Shown here piece after piece: positions 6,911 through 15,265 of a stretch of DNA of 64,000 nucleotides. The number at the start of each line of letters is the position of its first letter. The first letter of the stretch is position 1. Position numbers and translations under genes: made by a program. The DNA comes from [Flavobacterium] thermophilum (GTDB lineage: Bacteria; Bacillota; Bacilli; Bacillales; Anoxybacillaceae). The DNA lies in the NCBI GenBank assembly GCA_900450595.1, contig UGGS01000001.1, forward strand, positions 1,426,001-1,490,000, read 5' to 3'. The notes beneath the pieces are model-generated. The model was given only the letters and a program-made list of their open reading frames with translations, had not been told where the DNA came from and did no database searches.

Positions 6911-8125
6911 TTAAAATTTATGATCGAGTCGCTTCTTATCTTTATCAATCAATGTTTCTGTAAGTGTTTTAGTGTTTTCTATATACTTTTCATTTCTTCT
7001 AGCAAGCAATAGCTCGTTTTTGTTTTCGGGAAAATAATTAAAGTCGAAAAATATATCATCAATTTCCTTTGCTTTTTGGTGACGCTTTTCAGCATTTTCT
7101 ATTATGCGTTCTTTAACAGCGTTATTAAGTAATTCCTCATAGATTGCCTTTTGCATTACTTCCAGTTTATTATGTATTAATTCCTTATCTCTGTTTATGT
7201 ATTTGCGATTTAATACGATATAATAAGCGTCATAATAATAAAGGATATTAGCACGCTCGAAAAGAATGTCATTTACTTCTTTATAAAATTTATTAGCTAA
7301 TCCCTTTTTATATAATTCTCTTATATAATATTTTTTCTCTTTTTCTTGTTTAGTTGCTTCTTTATAGTAATTAGTTGTATCTATACCATACTTTTCAAGT
7401 ATTTCTTTTTCAGTTTCCATGATTAATTCTATTTCTTCATCGTTTGCCTTTTTGTATCGATGTACTGGCTTTGTTGGATTAGATGGCTCGTATATATATT
7501 GTTCTCCTTCAATTTCTTGATCATTGTAAATCGGTTTTTTGTATCTCTTTACTTTTACCTTGCCTAGTTCATTTATTTCTATTTGTGAATCTAAATAACA
7601 TATTGCGGTTACATATGACCAATGTGCCAGTGATTGTTGACGTAAACGTCTTAATGCGGTTTCTATATTGCTTGTAAGTGTATTATTCGATGATTCGTAG
7701 AAATCTTTTATTTCTTCCTCTGAAATATTTATGTATTCAGATAGTTTATTAGTTTTGTCACGATAAAATAAGTAATTAGTATTAATCATTTTTAATAAGT
7801 ATAAAAGTTTACTTTTTGAAAGTAATAACGTTCGTTGTTCCTGTTCCGCATATTCTGCAAAGAGATTAAGAAGTAATATTTCTATGTAATCAATATAATA
7901 AGCTGCATTGTTGCCTAATATACGCTTATCGTCTCTTTCTTTTGGCTCGTTGTATATTTCAGTAATGATAAATTTGTGACCGTCTTTTGTATATGAGAAA
8001 TAGCGTTCCCATTCTTTTAATTGTGCTTTCTTGGAGTTTCCTGCCATTACTTTTTCACCTAATACGCTGCAAAGTTCTTTGTAGTTTTTAAATGTTTGAC
8101 CTGCTTTGATGTTGGATAGATTCAT
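6911..8125 (-). CDS. Mobile-element protein of unknown function (404 aa)
   Basis: ATG at 8125 with AAAGGAGGTTGATTC upstream. The N-terminal ~60 residues (GQTFKNYKELCSVLGEKV, SKKAQLKEWERYFSY, HKFIITEIY) match a module I recognise from many proteins on Bacillota plasmids and phages, usually at the N-terminus of uncharacterised DNA-associated proteins. The other ~340 residues are Lys/Glu/Tyr-rich and helical without known motifs. Presence on plasmids hints at a replication or regulatory role, unproven. Its promoter motif is at 8136-8155. Confidence 0.65.
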   Translation of the reverse strand: MNLSNIKAGQTFKNYKELCSVLGEKVMAGNSKKAQLKEWERYFSYTKDGHKFIITEIYNEPKERDDKRILGNNAAYYIDYIEILLLNLFAEYAEQEQRTLLLSKSKLLYLLKMINTNYLFYRDKTNKLSEYINISEEEIKDFYESSNNTLTSNIETALRRLRQQSLAHWSYVTAICYLDSQIEINELGKVKVKRYKKPIYNDQEIEGEQYIYEPSNPTKPVHRYKKANDEEIELIMETEKEILEKYGIDTTNYYKEATKQEKEKKYYIRELYKKGLANKFYKEVNDILFERANILYYYDAYYIVLNRKYINRDKELIHNKLEVMQKAIYEELLNNAVKERIIENAEKRHQKAKEIDDIFFDFNYFPENKNELLLARRNEKYIENTKTLTETLIDKDKKRLDHKF

Positions 8126-8135
8126 GAATCAACCT

Positions 8136-8155
8136 CCTTTTATTATATTTTAGTT
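8136..8155 (-). promoter_or_regulatory. Candidate phage promoter motif
   Basis: Minus-strand AACTAAAATATAATAAAAGG merges directly into the AGGAGG ribosome site of the 404-aa gene, so a transcript starting here would have a very short leader. Confidence 0.4.
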
Positions 8156-8271
8156 TGGTGTTTGGTTTTATTGGTGTTTAATGATCACTACTTTCTATGT
8201 GCCTAAAGTTTATTGTATAATAAAATGATGGTTGGTGTCAATGGTATTTTATAATTTGGTTAAATAAAAAA

Positions 8272-8293
8272 AAGCTAGTCGAGTGACTAGCTT
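8272..8293 (-). terminator. Intrinsic terminator of the 36-aa gene
   Basis: Perfect 9-bp arms AAGCTAGTC and GACTAGCTT, then TTTTTTTATTT on the minus strand, followed by another copy of the AT-rich motif (TTTAACCAAATTATAAAA). Confidence 0.7.
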
Positions 8294-8397
8294 ATCTTTT
8301 CATATAATTGGTACATGTTGAATTGTTCGAGATATGAAACGATTTCTATTTTTTCGCCTTGTGGATTGAATAGAGTTAAGCCGATGTAGTTTGTCAT
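8287..8397 (-). CDS. Very small protein of unknown function (36 aa)
   Basis: ATG at 8397 with AAGGAGATGTTCACA upstream. The product begins MTNYIGLTLFNPQGEKIEIV. The strong ribosome site, its own promoter-like motif (near 8420-8450) and a terminator overlapping its end make a real, separately expressed small gene likely. Function unknown. Confidence 0.55.
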   Translation of the reverse strand: MTNYIGLTLFNPQGEKIEIVSYLEQFNMYQLYEKIS

Positions 8398-8496
8398 TGT
8401 GAACATCTCCTTGAAATGATTTGTATTGTTTACTATTATTATATTGTATTTAATTAGTGAAGTCAAACATTTATTATAATTTTGTTAAATAAAAAA

Positions 8497-8519
8497 AGCA
8501 ACCTTTTAACAAGGTTGCC
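8497..8519 (-). terminator. Intrinsic terminator of the 79-aa gene
   Basis: GCAACCTT/AAGGTTGC stem followed by TTTTTTTATTT on the minus strand. Confidence 0.7.
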
Positions 8520-8745
8520 CAAGTCTTTTCTTTATGTCCATTAGTCTATAGTACATTTGTTCCGCTTCTTGTTTTACTTGTTTGTAGGTTTTCCCGGCTA
8601 CTTCGTTTCTATATCCTTTTATCTCGAAGTTGAATTTTGCTACTATTTGAAAATTGTAGTTTCTTGTTTCGTCTTTGTAAATTTTGCCTACTTCTTTCCC
8701 ATTTACTAGCATGATGTATTCTTTACCATTTTTAATGAATTCCAT
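8506..8745 (-). CDS. Small beta-rich protein of unknown function (79 aa)
   Basis: ATG at 8745 with AAAGGAGTTATTACA upstream. The N-terminal half looks beta-rich (YIMLVNGKEVGKIYKDETRN) and the C-terminal half is an amphipathic helix (QVKQEAEQMYYRLMDIKKRL), a plan common in small phage proteins. It is monocistronic with its own motif-type promoter (8758-8780) and a terminator overlapping its end. Function unknown. Confidence 0.65.
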   Translation of the reverse strand: MEFIKNGKEYIMLVNGKEVGKIYKDETRNYNFQIVAKFNFEIKGYRNEVAGKTYKQVKQEAEQMYYRLMDIKKRLGQPC

Positions 8746-8757
8746 TTGTAATAACTC

Positions 8758-8780
8758 CTTTATTATAATTTTAATTATTT
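8758..8780 (-). promoter_or_regulatory. Candidate phage promoter motif
   Basis: Minus-strand AATAATTAAAATTATAATAAAGG runs straight into the ribosome site of the 79-aa gene; same architecture as the motif at 1263 and 12541. Confidence 0.4.
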
Positions 8781-8850
8781 ACTTACTTATATTTTAATGC
8801 TTGCATAGTTTAAAGTCAATAGTATTATTATATTTTTATCAAATAAAAAA

Positions 8851-8870
8851 AGAGTAGTTTTTACTACTCT
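8851..8870 (-). terminator. Intrinsic terminator of the 118-aa gene
   Basis: AGAGTAGT/ACTACTCT stem followed by TTTTTTTATTTG on the minus strand, overlapping the gene's last codons. Confidence 0.65.
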
Positions 8871-9225
8871 ATATATAACAGTATCCCAGATCATCGGCTA
8901 ATTCTGATAATGTCGTATATTTTAATACTTCTTGTAAGGTTGTGCCATTTTCTATACATTCTTGCTCGATGAGTTTGATAATATCCTCATTTGTGCGTAT
9001 TTGAATGATAGCAACGTCTAAACGTTCAAGGTCTGTTTTGTATGGTGCATTGTCAATGTCTTTGATGTAACCGTAAAATATACCATTGCCTATTGAATCG
9101 GCTTGCCATGAATGATCGCATGGGAAAGGGCGTTGAGCGCAAAGGACTGTATAACCGCTTTGAAATGCTTCTTTCATTTCAGGAGTAAATGAAGGATGTA
9201 AAGGATTAATGTATAATGTTTTCAT
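8869..9225 (-). CDS. Protein of unknown function (118 aa), DUF1643/GNAT-unrelated
   Basis: ATG at 9225 overlaps the stop of the upstream 113-aa gene (ATGA) with AAAGGAGGAAATCGC before it, so the two are translationally coupled. The sequence (MKTLYINPLHPSFTPEMKEA, then HSWQADSIGNGIFYGYIKD) has an alpha/beta look but no motif I can assign. It is the second and last gene of a two-gene operon ending in a terminator. Confidence 0.65.
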   Translation of the reverse strand: MKTLYINPLHPSFTPEMKEAFQSGYTVLCAQRPFPCDHSWQADSIGNGIFYGYIKDIDNAPYKTDLERLDVAIIQIRTNEDIIKLIEQECIENGTTLQEVLKYTTLSELADDLGYCYI

Positions 9226-9563
9226 GCGATTTCCTCCTTTAAGATGTATTCAGCGATTTCACCTTTTAGTATTATTATATTATCTTTTATTAGATCGGAT
9301 AATGTGTCATATGTACGATGTCCTAACGGTTGCATGTTACGGTCAAAGTCGGTTATTTGATACGTTTTGTCATAGAAAGATGGTGAAATGATGTAAGTTA
9401 GAAAGTCAGTTTTGATTGTGCATGCTTGGTATTTGGATAGTGTAGTGATCATTTTTTCGGTTTGCTGTTTCTCCCATGCTTTGTATTGTTGGCGATATTC
9501 TTTGTCTTTTAGGTAGCGTTTGGAGTGTTCGAGCCCTTTGAGCGGTTGAAACATGATGATCAT
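9222..9563 (-). CDS. Protein of unknown function (113 aa)
   Basis: ATG at 9563 with AAAGGAGATGATCATC upstream; a second in-frame ATG (MFQPLKGLEHSKRYL) is only three codons inside. Basic helical N-terminus (KDKEYRQQYKAWEKQQTEKM), no recognised domain. First gene of a two-gene operon with a motif-type promoter at 9581-9601. Function unknown. Confidence 0.65.
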   Translation of the reverse strand: MIIMFQPLKGLEHSKRYLKDKEYRQQYKAWEKQQTEKMITTLSKYQACTIKTDFLTYIISPSFYDKTYQITDFDRNMQPLGHRTYDTLSDLIKDNIIILKGEIAEYILKEEIA

Positions 9564-9580
9564 CTCCTTTGGGTTACTTT

Positions 9581-9601
9581 ACTATTATTATAATTTAGTT
9601 T
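9581..9601 (-). promoter_or_regulatory. Candidate phage promoter motif
   Basis: Minus-strand AAACTAAATTATAATAATAG upstream of the 113-aa gene; a close match to the motif seen before other left-arm genes. Confidence 0.4.
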
Positions 9602-10310
9602 GATTTGGGAGTCAATACTTTTTTTATAACTTGTTTATAATGTGGATAAGTTTGTGGAAAGGATGTGGGTAGAGTGTGAGTGAAATTTAATATCAATTTG
9701 AGATAAATTTATTATATATTTATCTTATTTTGATATTGATGTCATCGCGCTGCCTCGGCTTGTTATGAAACCGACCAAATGACTAAATTTGTATTTTGGT
9801 CAGTTTTGTTGGGATTAAATGGGATTTTTATTGGCTGCAAGATGGATCATGTGAGAATGAAATATAAAAATGATGGTGAGAGCAATCTCCTATATAACAA
9901 ACATTATGCAGGCAATTCAAAAGGTATCCGGGGCTGTTTTACATCCTAAAAATGGAAATAAATGGAAATTTTTGGCATAGCACATTCTCTCATGCACCCT
10001 TAAAATTTTCCAGTCGATTACCAAAAAATTTTTCTAATTTCTACCAAAAATCACCCATTTTCAATCGCAAATGCAATCGCAAACCCCTTGATATTCCTGC
10101 ATTTTTCACACTTCCCACTTTCTCAATTTTACCCATTTTCTCCTCAAAATCCACCAAAAACCCTTGTCATACAAGGCTTTTCACGATACACACCCATCGA
10201 TTCACCTGTCTCAATCTACCCAATCATTCAAAAATCCTTGTCATATCAACATTTTCACATATTTCACCCAACCTCTCACGATAACCAATTTTCAACCTCA
10301 CGATAAACAA
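9602..10310. other. Gene-free, strand-asymmetric region; possible origin
   Basis: About 700 bases with no convincing gene. Plus-strand frames here (from 9952) have repetitive Ser/Pro/Phe/His composition and no ribosome site. It contains a 49-bp imperfect palindrome (9689-9737) and an extremely G-poor, C-rich plus strand from about 10020 to 10310 (about 16 G in 290 bases by eye). Short motifs recur there: TTGTCATA twice and TCACGATA three times. Repeats plus skew would fit a replication origin or a lagging-strand start, but no initiator gene is adjacent. Confidence 0.4.
9689..9737. repeat. 49-bp imperfect palindrome
   Basis: Left arm 9689-9707 and right arm 9719-9737 share AATATCAA/TTGATATT and GATAAA/TTTATC blocks around an 11-base AT spacer. 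It lies upstream of the gene-free G-poor stretch. Confidence 0.55.
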
Positions 10311-10315
10311 AAAAA

Positions 10316-10335
10316 GAGTAGGTCGTCACCTACTC
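10316..10335 (-). terminator. Intrinsic terminator of the helicase gene
   Basis: GAGTAGGT/ACCTACTC stem with a 4-base loop, followed on the minus strand by TTTTTTTGTTT; overlaps the last helicase codons. Confidence 0.7.
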
Positions 10336-12536
10336 TCCATCAACATATCCTTCAAAAACGTATTTCTCTTCCCACTATGATCTATTCTAATTGCATATCT
10401 CAAAGCTCTATGTTCACACAACATAATACATCCCTTACTCGCACGGGTTATTCCAGTATACACAAATTGTCGGCTTAATAAAGTATAAGAAGAATAATCA
10501 AACACAAACAACACAATCGGAATAGTTGAACCTTGACTTCTATGACAAGTAATTGCATAAGCTAGTTCAATTTGATCAATCTCATCTCCTTCATAACAAA
10601 CCACCTCATCTATATCCTCAAATTGAATATACAACTGGTCTTTCCCAACATCTTCAGCTTTACGGACATCTACAATGTACCCTATCGTACCATTAAAAAT
10701 AGAAATATCTCCATTTTCACCAGCTTCATAATTATTACCATTTTGAATAATCTTATCTCCTGCTTTGTAGCAATAACCATTTCTTGAAATACAAGGTTTC
10801 TCATCTGGATTAAATATTTGCTGCAATTCTATATTCAATTTCTTTACACTTAGGTCGCCACGCTCTTTTACACCGCATATCACTTGAAAATCTTGTACTT
10901 TATTTTTATATTTTTCACTAATCAATAATACTTTATTTATTATATTTTCTTTATTCCTTTCGGACAACACAACAAAATCCTTTAATTCTCCAAATACATG
11001 CTTACCAAATTCATCATTACCAAGAATTTGTTTCCCATCTCTAATTATATTAGCACAAGATAAAATCCCTGACTTCTGTGCTTGGCGTTGAACAATAGTC
11101 AATTCCTGCATTGGAAACACACCAGATTGAATCAGGTCATCAAATACATTACCTGCTCCAATAGGTGATAATTGTCCTGAATCGCCAACAATAATTACTT
11201 TTGAACCTTCTTTTACGGCAGACAATAATTGATACATGATATAGTTAGAATTCATACCTGCCTCGTCTACAACAATGATGGGATATGGCAATTTATTATC
11301 TTGATTAAAAGTAAATCCTTTTCCGTTATATCCTAATGCTCTATGTATAGTCATTGCATTTAATCCATGAGAACTCATGATTTTAGACGCTTTGCCACTT
11401 AATGCACAACAAATATGATCGTATTGGTTAAGAATCTTTAATATCGCTTTTAACGTGAACGTTTTCCCTGTACCTGCTTTGCCATTCAAAATAAATACAT
11501 TATTTTCTACAGCTAACCGTATTGCTTGTTTTTGTTCATGGGTATATGTTACATTATTTGCTTTCTCTATAGCAGCAATTCGTTTATCAACATCTTTTAC
11601 TTTAATCATGGATTCAGTTTGTAATAAATCAAACAATATTTCTTTGATTCGCTTTTCATAAAAGTAATTTCTATATAAAGCAACTTTATTGTCGGTTATG
11701 TATAGTTCTTTTTGGTCTGTATTTTTTAATTCATCAAGCAGTTTATGTATATGTACCCTATCAATCTCTAACAATTTTTCACTTTCATTCAGCATATCCT
11801 CTAAAGTAATCCATGAATGACCATTTTGTTCTTCTTGTTCCAATATGTATTTAATTCCAGCGGTAATTCTATTCTTATGATGTTTATCATCTCCACGATT
11901 TAATGCAAAAGCGTCCACTTTTTTAAATCCAAATCCATGTATATTTGTCAAACAATAAATATTTTCTTTAATCTTTTTGGTAGCTAACAATGCACTTCCA
12001 AAGTGATCTAATATTTTTTGTGCTTGTTTCGGTGTTAATTTTAATTCATGCAAATCCACTAATATATCTTGAATTTCTAAGTTGCTTAATAAATCTCTTT
12101 TGATTTTTTCAAATCTCACCTTTTTAATTCCTTTAATGCCTTTATAATCGAATGTACCATCTTGAATCATATCAATAATTTTGTGGTTTGGATATTTTGC
12201 AATAATTGCTTCTGCATATCGTGGGTGCAATATAGTGCGTATGTATAATTGTTGGTCTTCCACAGTTGTTGGTCTCTTGAATTTGACCATTACAATGTCA
12301 TATCCATGTCCGTATTTTGGGTGGTTGCTTTCAGTAACAATAACATCATATTCTTTACCAACAAATAATTCAGGCATTGTGCCACGAATAGTAATATTAT
12401 TGTATCGGTTTAGTTGAATTTGATCTTTATTGGTTAACGGTTTGACAGCAAATACACCAAAAGATGAATCTTCGTTATAATAAATTTTTCTATCCACCAA
12501 TACCTTTAATTCTACTTCTTGTGACAATAACAACAC
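10326..12536 (-). CDS. recD2: RecD2-like superfamily 1B DNA helicase
   Basis: 736 residues, close to bacterial RecD2. An N-terminal OB-like part (~1-95) and helix-hairpin-helix-like region (~95-220) precede the motor. Motor motifs are clear: Walker A GKAGTGKT (~352), Walker B VVDEAGMN, motif III VGDSGQLSPIGAGN, and a C-terminal YAITCHRSQGSTIPIV/VYTGITRAS block typical of UvrD_C_2. It should be a 5'-3' helicase in phage replication or recombination. The annotated GTG at 12536 is one base from GGGAGA; TTG at 12533 or 12527 is better spaced. It has a motif-type promoter and its own terminator. Confidence 0.88.
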   Translation of the reverse strand: MLLLSQEVELKVLVDRKIYYNEDSSFGVFAVKPLTNKDQIQLNRYNNITIRGTMPELFVGKEYDVIVTESNHPKYGHGYDIVMVKFKRPTTVEDQQLYIRTILHPRYAEAIIAKYPNHKIIDMIQDGTFDYKGIKGIKKVRFEKIKRDLLSNLEIQDILVDLHELKLTPKQAQKILDHFGSALLATKKIKENIYCLTNIHGFGFKKVDAFALNRGDDKHHKNRITAGIKYILEQEEQNGHSWITLEDMLNESEKLLEIDRVHIHKLLDELKNTDQKELYITDNKVALYRNYFYEKRIKEILFDLLQTESMIKVKDVDKRIAAIEKANNVTYTHEQKQAIRLAVENNVFILNGKAGTGKTFTLKAILKILNQYDHICCALSGKASKIMSSHGLNAMTIHRALGYNGKGFTFNQDNKLPYPIIVVDEAGMNSNYIMYQLLSAVKEGSKVIIVGDSGQLSPIGAGNVFDDLIQSGVFPMQELTIVQRQAQKSGILSCANIIRDGKQILGNDEFGKHVFGELKDFVVLSERNKENIINKVLLISEKYKNKVQDFQVICGVKERGDLSVKKLNIELQQIFNPDEKPCISRNGYCYKAGDKIIQNGNNYEAGENGDISIFNGTIGYIVDVRKAEDVGKDQLYIQFEDIDEVVCYEGDEIDQIELAYAITCHRSQGSTIPIVLFVFDYSSYTLLSRQFVYTGITRASKGCIMLCEHRALRYAIRIDHSGKRNTFLKDMLMESR

Positions 12537-12540
12537 TCTC

Positions 12541-12560
12541 CCTTATTATAATTTACTTAA
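12541..12560 (-). promoter_or_regulatory. Candidate phage promoter motif before the helicase
   Basis: Minus-strand TTAAGTAAATTATAATAAGG, essentially identical to the copy at 1263-1281, runs into the GGGAG ribosome site. Confidence 0.45.
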
Positions 12561-12700
12561 AAAATCTATTCTACAAAATAAAAAAATCAATATAACCAAC
12601 CTGCTTAATATAAAACCATTACCCAACAGACTTCACTCGATTTTTTCAATATTTATATTGAGAAAAATAACAAAAAACCACCTCCTAACTGAATCGTATA

Positions 12701-12722
12701 GTATTATTATAATTTATTTAAA
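12701..12722 (-). promoter_or_regulatory. Candidate phage promoter motif, second upstream copy
   Basis: Minus-strand TTTAAATAAATTATAATAAT sits just after the terminator of the 64-aa gene and about 165 bases before the helicase. An AGGAGGTGG at about 12678-12686 lies downstream of it with only a six-codon frame, so this is probably an untranslated or leader-peptide region. Confidence 0.4.
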
Positions 12723-12741
12723 TTAAATGTCAAGAATAAAA

Positions 12742-12764
12742 AGACCACTCGTTTTGAGTGGTCT
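12742..12764 (-). terminator. Intrinsic terminator of the FtsK operon
   Basis: AGACCACTC/GAGTGGTCT stem followed by TTTTTATTC on the minus strand, directly after the 64-aa gene. Confidence 0.7.
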
Positions 12765-12771
12765 ATATTGA

Positions 12772-12966
12772 TTAAGCTAATACTTTTAACATTCGCATAG
12801 CTTCATCGTAGCTGATTTCATTCCAATAGTTGTTAAGGTAAAATGCTTCTGTGTCAAAATCATATCCTAAAACATCTCCGTTTGGTAAAATTACAAAATA
12901 TCTTGTGTCACAATCCCATTCTTGTTCCCAATTTAATAAGATATACGCTTTTAATGTGTTTTCCAT
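12772..12966 (-). CDS. Small acidic protein of unknown function (64 aa)
   Basis: ATG at 12966 lies inside the last codons of the FtsK-like gene, with AGGAGGAGTTAAGCAA upstream, so it is probably coupled to it. Acidic, Trp/Tyr-rich (NWEQEWDCDTRYFVILPNGD), no membrane segment. It is the last gene of the FtsK operon before a terminator. Function unknown. Confidence 0.65.
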   Translation of the reverse strand: MENTLKAYILLNWEQEWDCDTRYFVILPNGDVLGYDFDTEAFYLNNYWNEISYDEAMRMLKVLA

Positions 12967-15080
12967 TTGCTTAACTCCTCCTCATTTGCAATAATTTTAT
13001 AACCCCTGCTCTCTTTTTCTAACCAGCCTTCTTCCACTAATTGTTTCATCAATTCAGCTACTTCTGCCGTCCGTATTCCCATTTGTTGTTGTAGTTCTTT
13101 TACCCTTGTTTCTTTAGTGTCGGCAATTATGCGTTTTAGCCGACAGATTGGTGGTTCTTCAATAACGGTTTCGTGTGGTACGAATTCGCCTTTTAGGTAT
13201 CTCTTTAAGTTTTCAAAAAACTCCACCTCTTCATTTTCATCCAATGTAATGACAGGGGCTTGGAATCGAATAAATTCTTCTGTTTGACCAATGTATTTCA
13301 CTACACCGTCACCAAAACCAAGTAATTGATATGGGATACCTGTTCCAAATACAGTTTTATATTCATTAGAATTGTCAAGACGGAACGAAATTCTTGAAGG
13401 AAGATTAGTTTTTATTACGCCACTCATTACTTCTTTATCAGGTCTTTGTGTACAGATAATAAGGTGAATGCCTGACGCTCTTGCTTTTTGACCAAGACGT
13501 TCAATTAGTTCTTCAACTTCTGGATGTTGCATTTTTAAATCGTTGTATTCATCTATAGCGCACACGATGTAAGGTAGTTTATTTTTATGTTGTTTATTGT
13601 AACCTGCAATATTTTTTACTTTTGCTTTAGACATTAATTCATATCTTGTTTCCATTTCATTTACTAGGAAATTTAATGTATTAACTGCTTCAGTCATATC
13701 AGTTACAACTTTTTCAACATGAGTAACACCTTCATATTGAGTAAATTCTACTTTTTTTGGATCAATGAGATACATTTTTAATTCTTTTGGTGAACGTAAT
13801 AAAATGAGTGTAATAAGTAATGCATTAACAAATATAGATTTTCCACTGTTAGTTGCTCCGGCTATCAGTAAATGTGGGGCTTTTGTTAAACATTTGAATA
13901 CAGGTTGATTATACATATCTATTCCACATGTGAACGGTAACGGATTTTCTTCTGCAAATTTAATAAAATCATGGTTTTCAAGGATTGTTTTAAGATAAAT
14001 AATATCACGTTGCTTGCAAGGGATAAGGAATGTAATTGTATTCGGTTCATTCCCTTGAATGATAGATAAATCAGTTGCCATTGCTGCTTTGATGTCTTCA
14101 TATCGTCTTTTGATGTCGGAATACACTAATCCTTTTGGAATCTTAAAGGTGACTCGCTGTACAGTTGCGCCTAGTTCTGTGTCAATGATTTCAATTTTAT
14201 GATCTTTGATTACTTTTGCTTTTTGTAATGCTTTTGGAATTTCATAAATCAACTCTTCATCTAATTGTCTCTCCATTTTTTGACCAATCGGCAATAATTG
14301 AATAGCTGATTGATGTGTAGATATAATTTCAATGGTTTCTGTTTCTTGTTTTTGTTCAATTGTTTTACTGATTTCATCACATAATAATGCTTTGATTTCA
14401 TGCTCAGATAAGATTTGTCTGTAAGTGTTGTCAAATATTCGATTGGTAGTAAGTTGATGCAAATTCGGCTCTTTTTCTATAACAAATTCATTATAATAAC
14501 TTAGTTTATTGAAGATAGTTTGGATTGTTGATATATCTTCATCAACAAACAGTCGGATGTTGAAAAAGTAACAACATGATAATATTTTTTCTTCGGCTTC
14601 TAAAATGCGCTCTCTTTGCTCGATTTCTGTGAACCTTTCTAAGAAAGATATGACTTTTTTCTGCCCCTTTCGTATCCATTTGTTGTAACTAGGTGAATCT
14701 AATCCGTTTAGATAATCTTCATATTGATCTAAAATGTTGAACATTTGATTTTGGTTTGCTTTTTTAAATAGAAATTGTATGAATATAGGTTTACCTTGTA
14801 GTTTAGAAAACAATTGTATGGTTTGGTCGTGTAGTAACGGTAAGAATGTAGGGAATGCTAATCGTATAGAATAGCTAGTTGAAGGTAAATTTTCAAAAGT
14901 ACAATTGTTAGCGGCTTCTTGAATACGGATATACGGGGGCGTGATTAAACATAAATCACGCCCATTGTATTCTACACCCCATACACCAGTTAATTTGGAA
15001 TTGAATATTTTCATTAACAGTTCTTCATCAATTTTATCTATTTGCCAAGTTTTATAGTTCGTTTTAATATCGGTTAACAT
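12951..15080 (-). CDS. FtsK/SpoIIIE-family DNA translocase
   Basis: 709 residues. The N-terminal ~300 residues are soluble and lack the multi-pass membrane domain of cellular FtsK. The motor has Walker A AGATNSGKS (~405-413), a characteristic YLIDPKKVEF, Walker B VCAIDEYND (~507) and the sensor-like LIICTQRPDKEV; the C-terminal ~65 residues form a winged helix (MGIRTAEVAELMKQLVEEGW) like the FtsK gamma domain. A hexameric double-strand DNA pump is expected. Neighbouring small membrane proteins may supply the membrane anchor, suggesting DNA transfer, segregation or conjugation. Start is ATG 15080 with AAAGGA upstream. Confidence 0.85.
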   Translation of the reverse strand: MLTDIKTNYKTWQIDKIDEELLMKIFNSKLTGVWGVEYNGRDLCLITPPYIRIQEAANNCTFENLPSTSYSIRLAFPTFLPLLHDQTIQLFSKLQGKPIFIQFLFKKANQNQMFNILDQYEDYLNGLDSPSYNKWIRKGQKKVISFLERFTEIEQRERILEAEEKILSCCYFFNIRLFVDEDISTIQTIFNKLSYYNEFVIEKEPNLHQLTTNRIFDNTYRQILSEHEIKALLCDEISKTIEQKQETETIEIISTHQSAIQLLPIGQKMERQLDEELIYEIPKALQKAKVIKDHKIEIIDTELGATVQRVTFKIPKGLVYSDIKRRYEDIKAAMATDLSIIQGNEPNTITFLIPCKQRDIIYLKTILENHDFIKFAEENPLPFTCGIDMYNQPVFKCLTKAPHLLIAGATNSGKSIFVNALLITLILLRSPKELKMYLIDPKKVEFTQYEGVTHVEKVVTDMTEAVNTLNFLVNEMETRYELMSKAKVKNIAGYNKQHKNKLPYIVCAIDEYNDLKMQHPEVEELIERLGQKARASGIHLIICTQRPDKEVMSGVIKTNLPSRISFRLDNSNEYKTVFGTGIPYQLLGFGDGVVKYIGQTEEFIRFQAPVITLDENEEVEFFENLKRYLKGEFVPHETVIEEPPICRLKRIIADTKETRVKELQQQMGIRTAEVAELMKQLVEEGWLEKESRGYKIIANEEELSKWKTH

Positions 15081-15186
15081 CTGCTTTCATTCCTTTGATG
15101 ACGTTATTGCTAAAAATCATCAATACAGTTAGATTTGTAACGATCATTGTTGTATTAAGAATCAAGATTACCTCTAATCCAGTCAT
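15064..15186 (-). CDS. Small single-pass membrane protein (40 aa)
   Basis: ATG at 15186 with AAGGAGTGAAAAATA upstream. One hydrophobic helix (EVILILNTTMIVTNLTVLMI) and a short basic tail. The 3' end overlaps the FtsK-like start, implying coupled translation. It probably helps anchor or regulate the DNA pump; that role is inferred from position only. Confidence 0.55.
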   Translation of the reverse strand: MTGLEVILILNTTMIVTNLTVLMIFSNNVIKGMKADVNRY

Positions 15187-15265
15187 TATTTTTCACTCCT
15201 TATTGTTTATTTTTAAGTCTTTCTAAATTTTTCTTAATCAATTATTCAATGTACTCTTTTTCTTC

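Noticed and set aside
9952..10478. Several plus-strand frames of 70-110 codons
   Set aside because: No ribosome sites, repetitive Ser/Pro/His/Phe composition, and they only reflect the C-rich strand bias; part of them is antisense to the helicase.
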